The notes under the pieces: generated by a model
Databases searched by the model: none
What the model saw: only the letters and a program-made list of their open reading frames with translations
Told to the model about the DNA's origin: nothing
DNA from: Leifsonia virtsii
GTDB taxonomy: Bacteria > Actinomycetota > Actinomycetes > Actinomycetales > Microbacteriaceae
Assembly: GCF_030433675.1 (NCBI RefSeq)
Contig: NZ_JAROCB010000002.1
Location: 868,001-932,000 of the forward strand
Direction: 5' to 3'
DNA length: 64,000 bases
Shown here: positions 27,152 to 35,661 of the stretch, one piece after another
Numbering within the stretch: the stretch's first letter is position 1
Layout: each line of letters begins with the position of its first letter
Program-made: the position numbers and the translations under genes

Positions 27152-28240
27152 TCAGACGTCGTAGTCGACGACGACGCGGTCGGTGAGGGGATGGGACTGG
27201 CAGGTGAGCACGTAGCCGCGCTCGAGCTCCTCCGGCTCCAGCGCGTAGTTCTCCGTCATGCGCACGTCGCCCGAGACCAGGCGGGCGCGGCAGGTGCCGC
27301 AGACGCCGCCGGTGCAGGCGAAGGGGACGTCCGGCCGCACCCGGAGGGCCGCGTTCAGCACCGACTCGTTGGCGTCGACCGGCGTGCTCACACTCGACGT
27401 CATCCCGTCGAGCGTGAACTCGATCTCGGCGGTGCGCTCGCCGTCGTGCACGACCACAGGTCTGCCGATGTCGCCGCGCGGCTCCACAGGGTCGCCGGTG
27501 GTGAACAGTTCGAAGTGGATGCGGTCCCGCGGCACGCCGTACTCCTCCAGCACGTCGCGGCACAGCTGTACCAGCTCGAAGGGCCCGCACAGGAACCACT
27601 CGTCGACCGACGACGGCGGCACCAGCGCGTCCAGCATCCGCCGCAGCCGGTCCTCGTCGATGCGGCCCGACAGCAGCGGCGCCGACCGCTGCTCGCGGGA
27701 GAGCACGTGGTGCAGCGCGAGGCGCGCCGGGTAGCGGTCCTTGAGGTCGGCCAGCTCCTCCAGGAACATGACGTCGATCGCGGTGCGGTTGGTGTAGACG
27801 AGGGTGAAGCGGGAGTCCGGCGAGCCGGAGAGCACGCTGCCCGCGAGCGCCATCAAGGGGGTGATCCCGGAACCGGCGGCGATGCCGACGATGTGCCGGC
27901 CGGCGGTGCGGGCCGGGTCGATGGTGAAGGTCCCTTGCGGGCTCATCACGTCGATCTCGTCGCCCGGGCGCAGCTCGCTCGTCGCCCAGGTGGAGAACGC
28001 ACCGCCCAGTTCGCGCTTGATCGCGACGCTCAGACGCCCGGCCGACGGCGGACGGCACAGCGAGTAGCTGCGCCGCAGCTCCCGCCCGCCGACGTGAGCG
28101 CGGAGGGCGACATGCTGGCCGGGCAGGTAGTCGTACTCGCCGCGCAGCTCGTCCGGCACGGCGAAGGTGACCTCGACGCTCGCAGCGGTGAGCGGCCGCA
28201 CGTCGGCGACGGCGAGGGAGTGGAAGCGGGCGCGCGCCAT
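27152..28240 (-). CDS. paaE: Phenylacetyl-CoA epoxidase reductase subunit
   Basis: 362 residues. A ferredoxin-NADP reductase-like FAD domain (RRSYSLCRPPSAG, about 55-67) and an NAD(P)H domain (GIAAGSGITPLMAL; FLCGPFELVQLC) are followed by a C-terminal plant-type 2Fe-2S domain. Its cysteines are in FACTGGVCGTCRARL and VLTCQSHPL. PaaE passes electrons from NADPH to the diiron subunit PaaA. The start is 2 nt from the paaD stop. Length matches the family (about 355). Confidence 0.95.
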   Translation of the reverse strand: MARARFHSLAVADVRPLTAASVEVTFAVPDELRGEYDYLPGQHVALRAHVGGRELRRSYSLCRPPSAGRLSVAIKRELGGAFSTWATSELRPGDEIDVMSPQGTFTIDPARTAGRHIVGIAAGSGITPLMALAGSVLSGSPDSRFTLVYTNRTAIDVMFLEELADLKDRYPARLALHHVLSREQRSAPLLSGRIDEDRLRRMLDALVPPSSVDEWFLCGPFELVQLCRDVLEEYGVPRDRIHFELFTTGDPVEPRGDIGRPVVVHDGERTAEIEFTLDGMTSSVSTPVDANESVLNAALRVRPDVPFACTGGVCGTCRARLVSGDVRMTENYALEPEELERGYVLTCQSHPLTDRVVVDYDV

Positions 28241-28242
28241 CC

Positions 28243-28725
28243 TCAGATCGCCTTGAAGTGGTCGAACGGCTCGCCGCAGCCGCGGCAGACGAACAGCGCC
28301 TTGCACGAGGTCGACCCGAAGTGGGCGACCTCGCGGGTGTCGAGCGAGCCGCAGTGCGGGCACTTCACCGACAGGCGGAGGCTGACGGGACCTGTGGCGG
28401 ACGGCGGGGCGATGCCGAACTCCTTCAGCGCGGTGCGGCCCTTCGCGCTGATCCAGTCCGTGGTCCAGGCGGGGGAGAGCTCCAGCCGCACGCGCACGTC
28501 GCCGAAACCGGCGGCGGCGAGCGCGCGCACGACATCCTCCCGGATGGCGTCCATGGCCGGGCAGCCGGAGTAGGTGGGGGTGATGACGACCTCCACACCG
28601 TCGTCCGTGACGGTCACCTCGCGCAGCACCCCCAGGTCGTCGATGCTCAGCACCGGCACCTCCGGGTCGACCACCGCAGCGGCGGCCGACCAGGCGCGGG
28701 CGGCGTCGGCGTGATGCGTCACCAT
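28243..28725 (-). CDS. paaD: Phenylacetate epoxidase assembly protein PaaD
   Basis: 160 residues. The N-terminal MIP18/DUF59 domain (VDPEVPVLSIDDLGVLREV; TPTYSGCPAMDAI) is followed by a C-terminal metal or Fe-S site with four cysteines (CPHCGS and CKALFVCRGC). PaaD is needed for epoxidase activity, most likely for cofactor insertion. It overlaps the paaC end by 7 bp. Confidence 0.93.
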   Translation of the reverse strand: MVTHHADAARAWSAAAAVVDPEVPVLSIDDLGVLREVTVTDDGVEVVITPTYSGCPAMDAIREDVVRALAAAGFGDVRVRLELSPAWTTDWISAKGRTALKEFGIAPPSATGPVSLRLSVKCPHCGSLDTREVAHFGSTSCKALFVCRGCGEPFDHFKAI

Positions 28726-29537
28726 GTCGCCCCCGGATGCTGACGCGCCAGCACCTGCAGCTCGGCGAGCAGCGGCGCCAGGTGCTCCGAGTGCCGGCCG
28801 CGCCGCCCGCCGCCCGCGGCGTGGAACGCCTGCGGCGGCTCCAGCCCGGCCTCCGCCAGCACCGGCGCGGTGTCGGCGTCGAACGCGGCGCGGAGGGTGG
28901 AGGGGCGGACGGCGACGCCGTCCAGCTCCTCCAGCACCGGCTCGTCGGCGAACAGTTCGTCGACGTACGGCCACAGGTCGTCCATCGCACGCAGCAGGCG
29001 GCGACGGGACTCGTCGGTGCCGAGGGCGAGGCGCAGCATCCACTGGTCGGCGTGGTCGCGGTGGTAGTCGACCTCCTTGACCGCCTTCGCGGCCACCCCG
29101 GCGAGCACGGGGTCGGTGGAGGCGCGCAACCGGTCGTACAGCGCGTACAGGTAGTGCGCGGTGGCGAACTGGCGCACGATCGTGTGCGCGAAGTCGCCGT
29201 TCGGCTGCTCGAACAGGTGCGCGGAACGGAAGTCGCCCTCGTCTCGCCAGTAGGCGAGGTCGTCCTCGCTGCGGCCGTCGGCCGAGCCCGCGTACCGGAG
29301 AAGACTGCGGGCGTGGCCGAGCAGGTCAAGCGCGATGTTGGCGAGGGCGACGTCCTCCTCCAGTTCGGGCGCGCGCGTGATCCAGCCGCCGAGGCGCTGG
29401 GCTAGGACGAGGGAGTCGTCGCCGAGCCACAGAGCGTACTCGGCGACCGCGGAAGAGGCCGGGGCGTCGGCGCTGACGAACTCGTCGGACAGCGTCACGG
29501 CGCTCAGCTCGACGTGGCCGTGCTCGGTGTCGGTCAC
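28719..29537 (-). CDS. paaC: Phenylacetyl-CoA epoxidase structural subunit PaaC
   Basis: 272 residues, slightly longer than E. coli PaaC (248). The fold is ferritin-like, with LWLGDDSLVLAQRLGGWI, ANIALDLLGHARSLLRYAG and KEVDYHRDHADQWMLRL. PaaC forms a dimer with PaaA and supports the diiron site without being catalytic. The GTG start overlaps the paaB stop by GTGA. Confidence 0.94.
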   Translation of the reverse strand: MTDTEHGHVELSAVTLSDEFVSADAPASSAVAEYALWLGDDSLVLAQRLGGWITRAPELEEDVALANIALDLLGHARSLLRYAGSADGRSEDDLAYWRDEGDFRSAHLFEQPNGDFAHTIVRQFATAHYLYALYDRLRASTDPVLAGVAAKAVKEVDYHRDHADQWMLRLALGTDESRRRLLRAMDDLWPYVDELFADEPVLEELDGVAVRPSTLRAAFDADTAPVLAEAGLEPPQAFHAAGGGRRGRHSEHLAPLLAELQVLARQHPGATW

Positions 29538-29836
29538 AGGTGCTTGACCCCCTCGGCGGCGGTGTAGTAGGTGGCGTGGCGGAAGTTCTTGCCCTCCGGG
29601 GAGGTGAAGAAGGCGTCCTTGGCGTCGGGGTCGCTCGCGGTGATCGCGTCGGAGCGCACCACCCAGATCGAGACGCCCTCGCCGCGGCGGGTGTACAGGT
29701 CGCGCGCGTTGCGGACGGCCAGCTCCTCGTCCGGGGCGTGCAGTGAGCCGACATGGACGTGGCTGAGGCCCCGCGAGGCGCGCACGAAGACCTCCCAGAG
29801 CGGCCACGGCTGTGCGGCCGTCGGCTCGGCGCTCAT
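29534..29836 (-). CDS. paaB: Phenylacetyl-CoA epoxidase subunit PaaB
   Basis: 100 residues, the usual size. [20 protein letters not shown] and [20 protein letters not shown] are the conserved core of PaaB, a small subunit that bridges the PaaAC dimers in the epoxidase complex. It overlaps paaA by ATGA and paaC by GTGA. Confidence 0.95.
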   Translation of the reverse strand: MSAEPTAAQPWPLWEVFVRASRGLSHVHVGSLHAPDEELAVRNARDLYTRRGEGVSIWVVRSDAITASDPDAKDAFFTSPEGKNFRHATYYTAAEGVKHL

Positions 29837-30816
29837 GCGACGGCCTCCGCGGTCGCCGCCGCCCGTGAGGCCGCTTGCTTCGCGGCGTACGCGGCCGCGG
29901 CCTCCCGCACCCACGCGCCGTCCTCGTGGGCCTCGCGCCGGCGTTGCAGCCGCTGCGCGTTGCACGGGCCGCGGCCGGCGATGACCTCCTGCAGCTCGCT
30001 CCAGTCGATCGGGCCGAGGTCGTACGCCTGCCGTTGCTCGTTCCAGCGCAGGTCGGGGTCGGGGAGGGTGACGCCGAGCGCCTCCGCCTGCGGCACCAGC
30101 ATGGCGACGAAGCGCTGCCGCAGCTCGTCGTTCGAGAAGCGCTTGATCTTCCACCCCATCGAGCGCGCCGAGTTGGGGGAGTCGGCGTCGGGCGGGCCGA
30201 ACATCATCAGCGACGGCCAGTACCAGCGGTCGACCGCATCCTGAGCCATCCTCTGCTGCTCGGGCGTCCCGCGCATGAGCGTCAGCAGGATCTCGAACCC
30301 CTGCCGCTGGTGGAACGACTCCTCCTTGCAGATGCGCACCATCGCCCGGCCGTACGGGGCGTACGAGCAGCGGCACAGCGGCACCTGGTTGCAGATCGCG
30401 GCGCCGTCGACGAGCCAGCCGATGGCGCCGATGTCGGCCCAGCTGAGGGTCGGGTAGTTGAAGATCGACGAGTACTTGGCCTTGCCGGCGAGCAGCTGCT
30501 CGGTCAGCTCGTCGCGCGTGACGCCCAGGGTCTCGGTCGCCGAGTAGAGGTAGAGGCCGTGGCCGGCCTCGTCCTGCACCTTGGCCATCAGGATGGCCTT
30601 GCGCTTCAGGCTCGGAGCGCGTGATATCCAGTTGGCCTCCGGCTGCATGCCGATGATCTCGGAGTGGGCGTGCTGCGACATCTGCCGGATGAGCGTGCGC
30701 CGGTAGTCGTCCGGCATCCAGTCGCGCGGCTCGATGCGGTCGTCGGCGGCGATGAGCTCGTCGAACCGGGCCGCTTCGGTGTTCGCCTCGGCACCTGCCT
30801 CGGTGGTGGTCTCCAT
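29833..30816 (-). CDS. paaA: Phenylacetyl-CoA epoxidase catalytic subunit
   Basis: 327 residues (E. coli 309, extra residues mainly at the C-terminus). The diiron carboxylate ligands sit in [18 protein letters not shown] and [16 protein letters not shown] (ExxH). It introduces one oxygen atom of O2 into the aromatic ring of phenylacetyl-CoA. It is first in the paaABCDE-paaG operon and divergent from the TetR gene; a palindromic operator lies 18 bp upstream of its start. Confidence 0.96.
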   Translation of the reverse strand: METTTEAGAEANTEAARFDELIAADDRIEPRDWMPDDYRRTLIRQMSQHAHSEIIGMQPEANWISRAPSLKRKAILMAKVQDEAGHGLYLYSATETLGVTRDELTEQLLAGKAKYSSIFNYPTLSWADIGAIGWLVDGAAICNQVPLCRCSYAPYGRAMVRICKEESFHQRQGFEILLTLMRGTPEQQRMAQDAVDRWYWPSLMMFGPPDADSPNSARSMGWKIKRFSNDELRQRFVAMLVPQAEALGVTLPDPDLRWNEQRQAYDLGPIDWSELQEVIAGRGPCNAQRLQRRREAHEDGAWVREAAAAYAAKQAASRAAATAEAVA

Positions 30817-30833
30817 CGACCTCCCCTTTACTT

Positions 30834-30851
30834 ACTGATCGTTCGGTCAGT
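30834..30851. promoter_or_regulatory. TetR-type operator between paaA and its regulator
   Basis: ACTGATCGTTCGGTCAGT is an 18-bp palindrome with one mismatched pair in the 72-bp divergent gap. Its reverse complement contains ACCGAACGATC. The palindrome before paaJ carries ACCGAACAATC, so both share the core CCGAACRATC. Confidence 0.7.
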
Positions 30852-30888
30852 ATATGCCGGATCGGGGCCGCCGTGCCAGACTGGGCGC

Positions 30889-31467
30889 ATGACCGACGTC
30901 CTGCGCCGAGGCCGCCCCGGCTACGACCAGCGCGGCATCCTCGAGGTCGCGGTGGCGGCGTTCAACGAGCACGGGTACGACGCGACCTCGATCGGGATGC
31001 TCGCCGACCGGCTGGGGCTGTCGAAGTCGGCGATCTACCACCACGTCTCGTCGAAGGACGAATTGCTCGGCCTCGCGCTCGACGAGGCGCTCGACGGCCT
31101 GGAGGGCGTGCTGCGGGCTCCGGAGACGGAGGCCGGCACGGCGGCCGACCGGCTCGCGTACGTGCTGCGCGGCGCGGTGCGCGTGCTCGCCGACCGGCTG
31201 CCGTACGTGACGCTGCTGCTGCGCGTGCGCGGCAACACGGAGGTGGAGCGGTCGGCGCTGGGACGCCGCCGCGCGTTCGACCACGCGGTCGCCGCGCTCG
31301 TCGCGGAGGCCCGCGCGGAAGGCTCCCTGCGCACCGACGCCGACCCGGCGGTCGTCGCGCGCCTCCTGTTCGGCATGATCAACTCGCTCACCGAGTGGTA
31401 CGACCCCGCGGGTCCCCTGACCCCCGACGACCTCGCCGACATCATCCTCGCCCTCGCCCTCCGCTGA
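30889..31467 (+). CDS. paaR: TetR-family repressor of the phenylacetate genes
   Basis: 192 residues. The N-terminal HTH (about 16-60) reads GILEVAVAAFNEHGYDATSI and MLADRLGLSKSAIYHHVSSK, typical of TetR. The C-terminal ligand domain resembles TetR_C_17/KstR2-like acyl-CoA-responsive regulators (RLLFGMINSLTEWYDP). It is divergent from paaA across the palindromic operator. It probably represses the cluster until phenylacetyl-CoA binds, as in actinobacterial PaaR; the ligand is inferred from context. Confidence 0.85.
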   Translation: MTDVLRRGRPGYDQRGILEVAVAAFNEHGYDATSIGMLADRLGLSKSAIYHHVSSKDELLGLALDEALDGLEGVLRAPETEAGTAADRLAYVLRGAVRVLADRLPYVTLLLRVRGNTEVERSALGRRRAFDHAVAALVAEARAEGSLRTDADPAVVARLLFGMINSLTEWYDPAGPLTPDDLADIILALALR

Positions 31468-31475
31468 CCCGGGGT

Positions 31476-31555
31476 GCCGCCACCATCGAGTCCGCAAAGA
31501 GTGCACGCTCCGACGGCGTGTCGCGTGCAGTCTTTGCGGACTCGACGGTGGCGGC
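31476..31555. terminator. Long bidirectional stem-loop between paaR and paaZ
   Basis: Two 33-bp arms (31476-31508 and 31523-31555) pair with two mismatches around a 14-nt loop. It fills the gap between convergent genes, and its right arm enters the paaZ stop codon. It is the longest stem in the window. Confidence 0.7.
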
Positions 31556-33603
31556 TACTTGGCGACGAGGGTGAGCACGTCGTAGGTGGCGACGAGCTCG
31601 TCTCGCTGGTTGAGGATGCGGGCGTCCCAGCGCACCTCGCCGTAGTCGTCCGTCTCGCGCGGGGTGATCTGCTTCGCGGTCAGGGCGACCCGGATGCTGT
31701 CGCCGGGCACGACCGGCGTCAGGAACCGCAGGTCCTCCAGGCCGTAGTTGGCGAGCACCGGGCCCGGCTCGGGGTCGACGAACAGTCCGGCCGCCCACGA
31801 CACCAGCAGGTAGCCGTGCGCCACCCGGCCGGGGAAGAACGGGTTCGCGGCGGCGGCCTCCTCGTCCATGTGCGCGTAGAAGGTGTCACCGGTGAAGGTC
31901 GCGAACTCCTCGATGTCGTCGAGGCTCACCCGTCGCGGCCCGGACTTCACCTGGTCGCCGATGCGCAGCGTCGCCAGCGACTTGCGGAACGGATGCGGCC
32001 CCTCCGCCGACGCCGCCGCGCCCGGGTGCCACACCCCGGTGATCGCGGTCAGCTGGTCGGGGGAGCCCTGCAGCGCGGTCCGCTGCATGTGGTTCAGCAC
32101 CGCCCGGATGCCGCCGAGCTCCTCGCCTCCGCCCGCGCGTCCCGGCCCCCCGTGCACCAGGTGCGGCATGGGCGAGCCGTGGCCGGTGGAGGTGCGCGCG
32201 TCGTCGCGGTCGAGCACCAGGATGCGGCCGTTGTAGGCCGCCGAGCCGAGCACGAAGGTGCGCGCGAACGCGGGGTCGTGCGTCGCGACGCTGGTGACCA
32301 GCGAGCCGCCGCCGCGCGCCACCAGCTCCACCGCCTCCGCCGGGTCCTCGTACGCGAGCACGCTGGCGACCGGCCCGAACGCCTCGACGGTGTGCGCCTC
32401 GGGCGTCCACGCGTCGGCGAAGCGGAGCAGCAGGGGAGCGACGAACGCGCCCTCCGGCGCCACCCCGGTGGTGCCGTCGGCGTGCGTCACCGTCGGCTGG
32501 TCGAGACCGCCGAGCACCAGCTCGCCGCCGGCGGCGACCAGACGCGCGACCTGACGCAGCACCTCCTCCCGCTGCGTGCGCGACGCGAGCGGCCCCATGG
32601 TAACGCCCTCCGCGCGCGGGTCGCCGACGACCACGCGCGACGCAATCCGGTCGCGGACGGCGGCGACCACGTCGTCCACGAGCGGCGCCGGCACGATCGC
32701 GCGCCGGATGGCGGTGCACTTCTGGCCCGACTTCGCCGTCAGCTCGACGACGAGCCCCTTCACGTAGGCGTCGAACTCGGGCGTGCCGGTCACGGCGTCC
32801 GGCCCGAGCACCGACGCGTTGATGGAGTCGGTCTCGCTCGTGAACCGCACGCCGCCGGTCTGCACGGCGTCGTGCGCCTTCAGCCGCTCCGCCGTGGACG
32901 CGGAGCCGGTGAACGCCACCAGGTCGCCCAGCCGCAGGTGGTCGAACAGGTCGGGCACTGACCCGGAGACGAGCTGCAGCGAGCCCGCGGGGAGCAGCCC
33001 GGAGTCGACCATGATCCGCACCGCCGCCTCGGCGATCAAGGCGGTCGGGGTCGCCGGCTTCACCAGGGTCGGCATCCCGGCGAGGAATGACGGACCGAAC
33101 TTCTCCAGCATCCCCCAGACCGGGAAGTTGAACGCGTTGATCTGCACGGCGACGCCCGGCAGCCGTGTGTAGACGTGCCGGCCGAGGAAGCTGCCGTCCT
33201 TCGACAGCGACTCCGCCGGGCCGTCGAGAACGACCTGCGCGTTCGGGAGCTCTCGGCGGCCCTTGGACCCGTACGTGAACAGGGCGCCGATGCCGCCGTC
33301 GACGTCGATCCAGGCGTCGGATCGGGTGGCGCCGGCCTGCGCGGACAGCGCGTACAGCTCGTCCTTCCGCTCGGTGAGCGCCTGGGCGAGCTGCTTCAGG
33401 AGCAGTGCGCGCTGGTGGAAGGTCAGCTCGCCGAGTGAGCGCTGGCCCGCGGTCCTGGCGTGCTCCAGCGCGCCGCCGAGGTCGAGGCCGGCCGTGCTGA
33501 CCCGGGTGATGAGCTCCCCGGTGGAGGCGTCGAGCACGTCGGCCGCGCCGTCCTCGGTGTCGGGCGTCCACCATCCGTCGCGGAGGTAGCTGGGCAGGAT
33601 CAT
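31555..33603 (-). CDS. paaZ: Bifunctional oxepin-CoA hydrolase / 3-oxo-5,6-dehydrosuberyl-CoA semialdehyde dehydrogenase
   Basis: 682 residues, normal. Residues about 1-520 are the aldehyde dehydrogenase domain, with INAFNFPVWGMLEKFGPSF, AFTGSASTAERL and the catalytic cysteine in AKSGQKCTAIRRAIVP (about 297). Residues about 545-682 are a MaoC-type hydratase, with the Asp/His pair in GDTFYAHMDEEAAAANPFF and PGRVAHGYLLVSWAAG. It opens the oxepin ring and oxidises the resulting aldehyde. AAGGAG precedes the ATG. It is divergent from paaI. Confidence 0.96.
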   Translation of the reverse strand: MILPSYLRDGWWTPDTEDGAADVLDASTGELITRVSTAGLDLGGALEHARTAGQRSLGELTFHQRALLLKQLAQALTERKDELYALSAQAGATRSDAWIDVDGGIGALFTYGSKGRRELPNAQVVLDGPAESLSKDGSFLGRHVYTRLPGVAVQINAFNFPVWGMLEKFGPSFLAGMPTLVKPATPTALIAEAAVRIMVDSGLLPAGSLQLVSGSVPDLFDHLRLGDLVAFTGSASTAERLKAHDAVQTGGVRFTSETDSINASVLGPDAVTGTPEFDAYVKGLVVELTAKSGQKCTAIRRAIVPAPLVDDVVAAVRDRIASRVVVGDPRAEGVTMGPLASRTQREEVLRQVARLVAAGGELVLGGLDQPTVTHADGTTGVAPEGAFVAPLLLRFADAWTPEAHTVEAFGPVASVLAYEDPAEAVELVARGGGSLVTSVATHDPAFARTFVLGSAAYNGRILVLDRDDARTSTGHGSPMPHLVHGGPGRAGGGEELGGIRAVLNHMQRTALQGSPDQLTAITGVWHPGAAASAEGPHPFRKSLATLRIGDQVKSGPRRVSLDDIEEFATFTGDTFYAHMDEEAAAANPFFPGRVAHGYLLVSWAAGLFVDPEPGPVLANYGLEDLRFLTPVVPGDSIRVALTAKQITPRETDDYGEVRWDARILNQRDELVATYDVLTLVAK

Positions 33604-33639
33604 GGGTGGCTCCTTCGATTCGAGGGGCGAGTGTATGCG

Positions 33640-33645
33640 TAAGCT
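33640..33645 (+). promoter_or_regulatory. Putative leaderless -10 element of paaI
   Basis: TAAGCT ends exactly 6 nt before the paaI ATG at 33652; no Shine-Dalgarno sequence is present. Confidence 0.45.
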
Positions 33646-33651
33646 GACGGC

Positions 33652-34053
33652 ATGGCCGACGGCGACTGGACGATCGAACTGGGCGAGCTCGATACGAAGA
33701 TGGGTGTGCGCATCCTGGAGCAGTCGGCGGAGCGCGTGGTCGCGACCATGCCCGTGGAGGGCAACCGCCAATCGTTCGGCCTGCTGCATGGCGGCGCCTC
33801 TGTGGCGTTCGCGGAGGCGCTGGGGTCGTGGGCGGCCGTCATCCATGCGGGTCCGGGGCGCAGCGCGGTCGGCGTGGACATCAACGCGACGCACCACCGG
33901 TCGGCGCGCTCGGGCCTCGTGACGGGCGTCGCGACCGCGATCCGGCTCGGCCGCACGATCGCGTCGCACGAGATCGTCATCACCGACGAGGAGGGCAACC
34001 GGCTCTGCACGGCGCGCATCACCAACCTCATCATCGACGCCCCGGAGAGGTAG
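33652..34053 (+). CDS. paaI: Hotdog-fold acyl-CoA thioesterase PaaI
   Basis: 133 residues. The hotdog signature is GLLHGGASVAFAEALGSWAAV, with the catalytic-type HGG and the Asp/Glu helix. VGVDINATHHRSARSG is the second conserved strand. PaaI hydrolyses ring-hydroxylated phenylacetyl-CoA that has left the pathway and rescues CoA. It overlaps the convergent paaH by 23 bp at the 3' end. Confidence 0.9.
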   Translation: MADGDWTIELGELDTKMGVRILEQSAERVVATMPVEGNRQSFGLLHGGASVAFAEALGSWAAVIHAGPGRSAVGVDINATHHRSARSGLVTGVATAIRLGRTIASHEIVITDEEGNRLCTARITNLIIDAPER

Positions 34054-34918
34054 GGGCGCCGGGGGCGTCGCCCTCGGTCCAGTCGTAGAAGCCGCGGCCC
34101 GACTTCCGCCCGAGCATGCCCTCGGCGACCATCCGCCGCAGCAGTTCCGGAGGCTCGAACCGGGGGCCGAGTTCGCGCGCGAGGTACTCGGCGATGTCGA
34201 GCCGCACATCCAGCCCGACGATGTCGGTGAGCCGGAGCGGGCCGACCGGATGCTTGTAGCCGAGCGTCATCGCCGTGTCGATGTCCTCGGGCGTCGCGAC
34301 GCCGTCCTCCACCATCCGGATCGCCTCGAGACCCAGCAGGACCCCGAGTCGCGAGGAGGCGAAGCCGGGGGAGTCGCGCACCGTGACCGGCGTCTTGCCG
34401 ATCGCGCGGATCCAGCGCTCTGCGGCCTCTGCGGCCGTCGGTGCTGTCGCGGTGCCGGTGACCAGTTCGACCAGCGTGGACGCGGGCACGGGATTGAAGA
34501 AGTGCATCCCGAGGAACGCGCCCGGGCGTTGCAGCCCCTCGGCCAGCACGTCGATCGACAGGGACGAGGTGTTGGTCGCGAGCACGGCATCCACCGGGAG
34601 CAGGTCCTCCGCCCTCTGCAGGGCCTCGCGCTTGAGGCCGACCAGCTCGGGCACCGCCTCGACGGCGAGGCCGGCTCCGTTGAGCGCCTCCCAGGTGACG
34701 GTGACCAGCAGGCGTTCGGGGTCGGGCGTCGCGGCCCCGCGGCGGACGCTGCCCTCCACCGCCGCGAGGATGCGGTCGCGCGCCTCGGCCGCCGCCGACG
34801 CGTCCCGCTCGATCACGACGACCTCCGCGCCCGCCATCAGGAAGGCGTGCGCGATGCCCGCACCCATCCGGCCGCCGCCGATGACAGCGATCCGCTCGGG
34901 AAGTGCCGCCTCGGTCAT
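34031..34918 (-). CDS. paaH: 3-hydroxyadipyl-CoA / 3-hydroxybutyryl-CoA dehydrogenase
   Basis: 295 residues. The Rossmann fold opens IAVIGGGRMGAGIAHAFLMAG, with VVVIERD as the NAD-selective acidic end of strand 2. The catalytic histidine lies in GMHFFNPVPASTLVELV, and the C-terminal domain has SPGFASSRLGVLLGLEAIRM and YKHPVGPLRLTDIVGLD. It oxidises the 3-hydroxyacyl-CoA intermediate. ATGA overlap with paaF. Confidence 0.92.
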   Translation of the reverse strand: MTEAALPERIAVIGGGRMGAGIAHAFLMAGAEVVVIERDASAAAEARDRILAAVEGSVRRGAATPDPERLLVTVTWEALNGAGLAVEAVPELVGLKREALQRAEDLLPVDAVLATNTSSLSIDVLAEGLQRPGAFLGMHFFNPVPASTLVELVTGTATAPTAAEAAERWIRAIGKTPVTVRDSPGFASSRLGVLLGLEAIRMVEDGVATPEDIDTAMTLGYKHPVGPLRLTDIVGLDVRLDIAEYLARELGPRFEPPELLRRMVAEGMLGRKSGRGFYDWTEGDAPGAPTSPGRR

Positions 34919-35661
34919 GTGCGTCTCCTCCGTTCCAGGAACTCGGTCATCCTCCGGTGCTTCTCCGGAGAGCCGAAGAGCTCGGCCTGCGCCTCCCGCT
35001 CTGCGGCGGGGTGCCGCTCGGCGGGCTCCCGCAGCACGCGCTTGGTGTGCCGGGTGGCGAGCGGGTCGTTCGCGGCGATCCGGTCGGCGAGTGCGTGGGC
35101 GGCGGCGAGCAGGTCGTCCGCCTCGTGCAGCGACGACACCAGGCCCGCGGCCAGGGCTTCCTCGCCGGTCAGGATGCGGCCGGTCAGCACGAGCTCGGTC
35201 GCAAGCGGCAGGCCGACCAGCGCGGGGAGCCGCCACAGTGCGCCGGCGGCCGCGATGATCCCGAGGCCGGTCTCCGGGTTGCCGATGCGCAGGCGCGGCG
35301 TGCCGAGGCGCAGGTCGGCGGCGTACGCGAGTTCGGCCCCTCCGCCCAGCGCGTAACCGTCGAGGGCGGCGACCACCGGCATGGGCAGGTCGGCGATGCG
35401 GGTGAACACCGAGTCGTTGATGCCGAGCGCGGCGTCGGCGGCGGTGCGATCGCGCAGCTCGGCGATGTCGGCGCCCGACGCGAACACCCCGCCCGAACCG
35501 GTGAGGATTAGGATGCGCGGCTCGCGCTCCAGGGACTCGCACACGTCGTGCAGCTCGTCCACCATCCGCTGGTCGATCGCGTTGCGCCGCTCCGGCCGGT
35601 CGAGGGTCACCACCACGCGGTCGGGGAACTCGTCGACCGTGAGGCTGCGGGTGCCGCTCAT
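34915..35661 (-). CDS. paaF: 2,3-dehydroadipyl-CoA hydratase, crotonase family
   Basis: 248 residues. Crotonase marks are LDRPERRNAIDQRMVDEL, the oxyanion hole GVFASGADIAEL and ALDGYALGGGAELAYAADLR, then GNPETGLGIIAAAGALWRLP. The Glu in NPETG and the position of the second acidic residue fit a hydratase. The paaH-paaF-paaJ order supports the assignment over a generic enoyl-CoA hydratase. Both ends overlap neighbours by ATGA or TCAT. Confidence 0.87.
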   Translation of the reverse strand: MSGTRSLTVDEFPDRVVVTLDRPERRNAIDQRMVDELHDVCESLEREPRILILTGSGGVFASGADIAELRDRTAADAALGINDSVFTRIADLPMPVVAALDGYALGGGAELAYAADLRLGTPRLRIGNPETGLGIIAAAGALWRLPALVGLPLATELVLTGRILTGEEALAAGLVSSLHEADDLLAAAHALADRIAANDPLATRHTKRVLREPAERHPAAEREAQAELFGSPEKHRRMTEFLERRRRT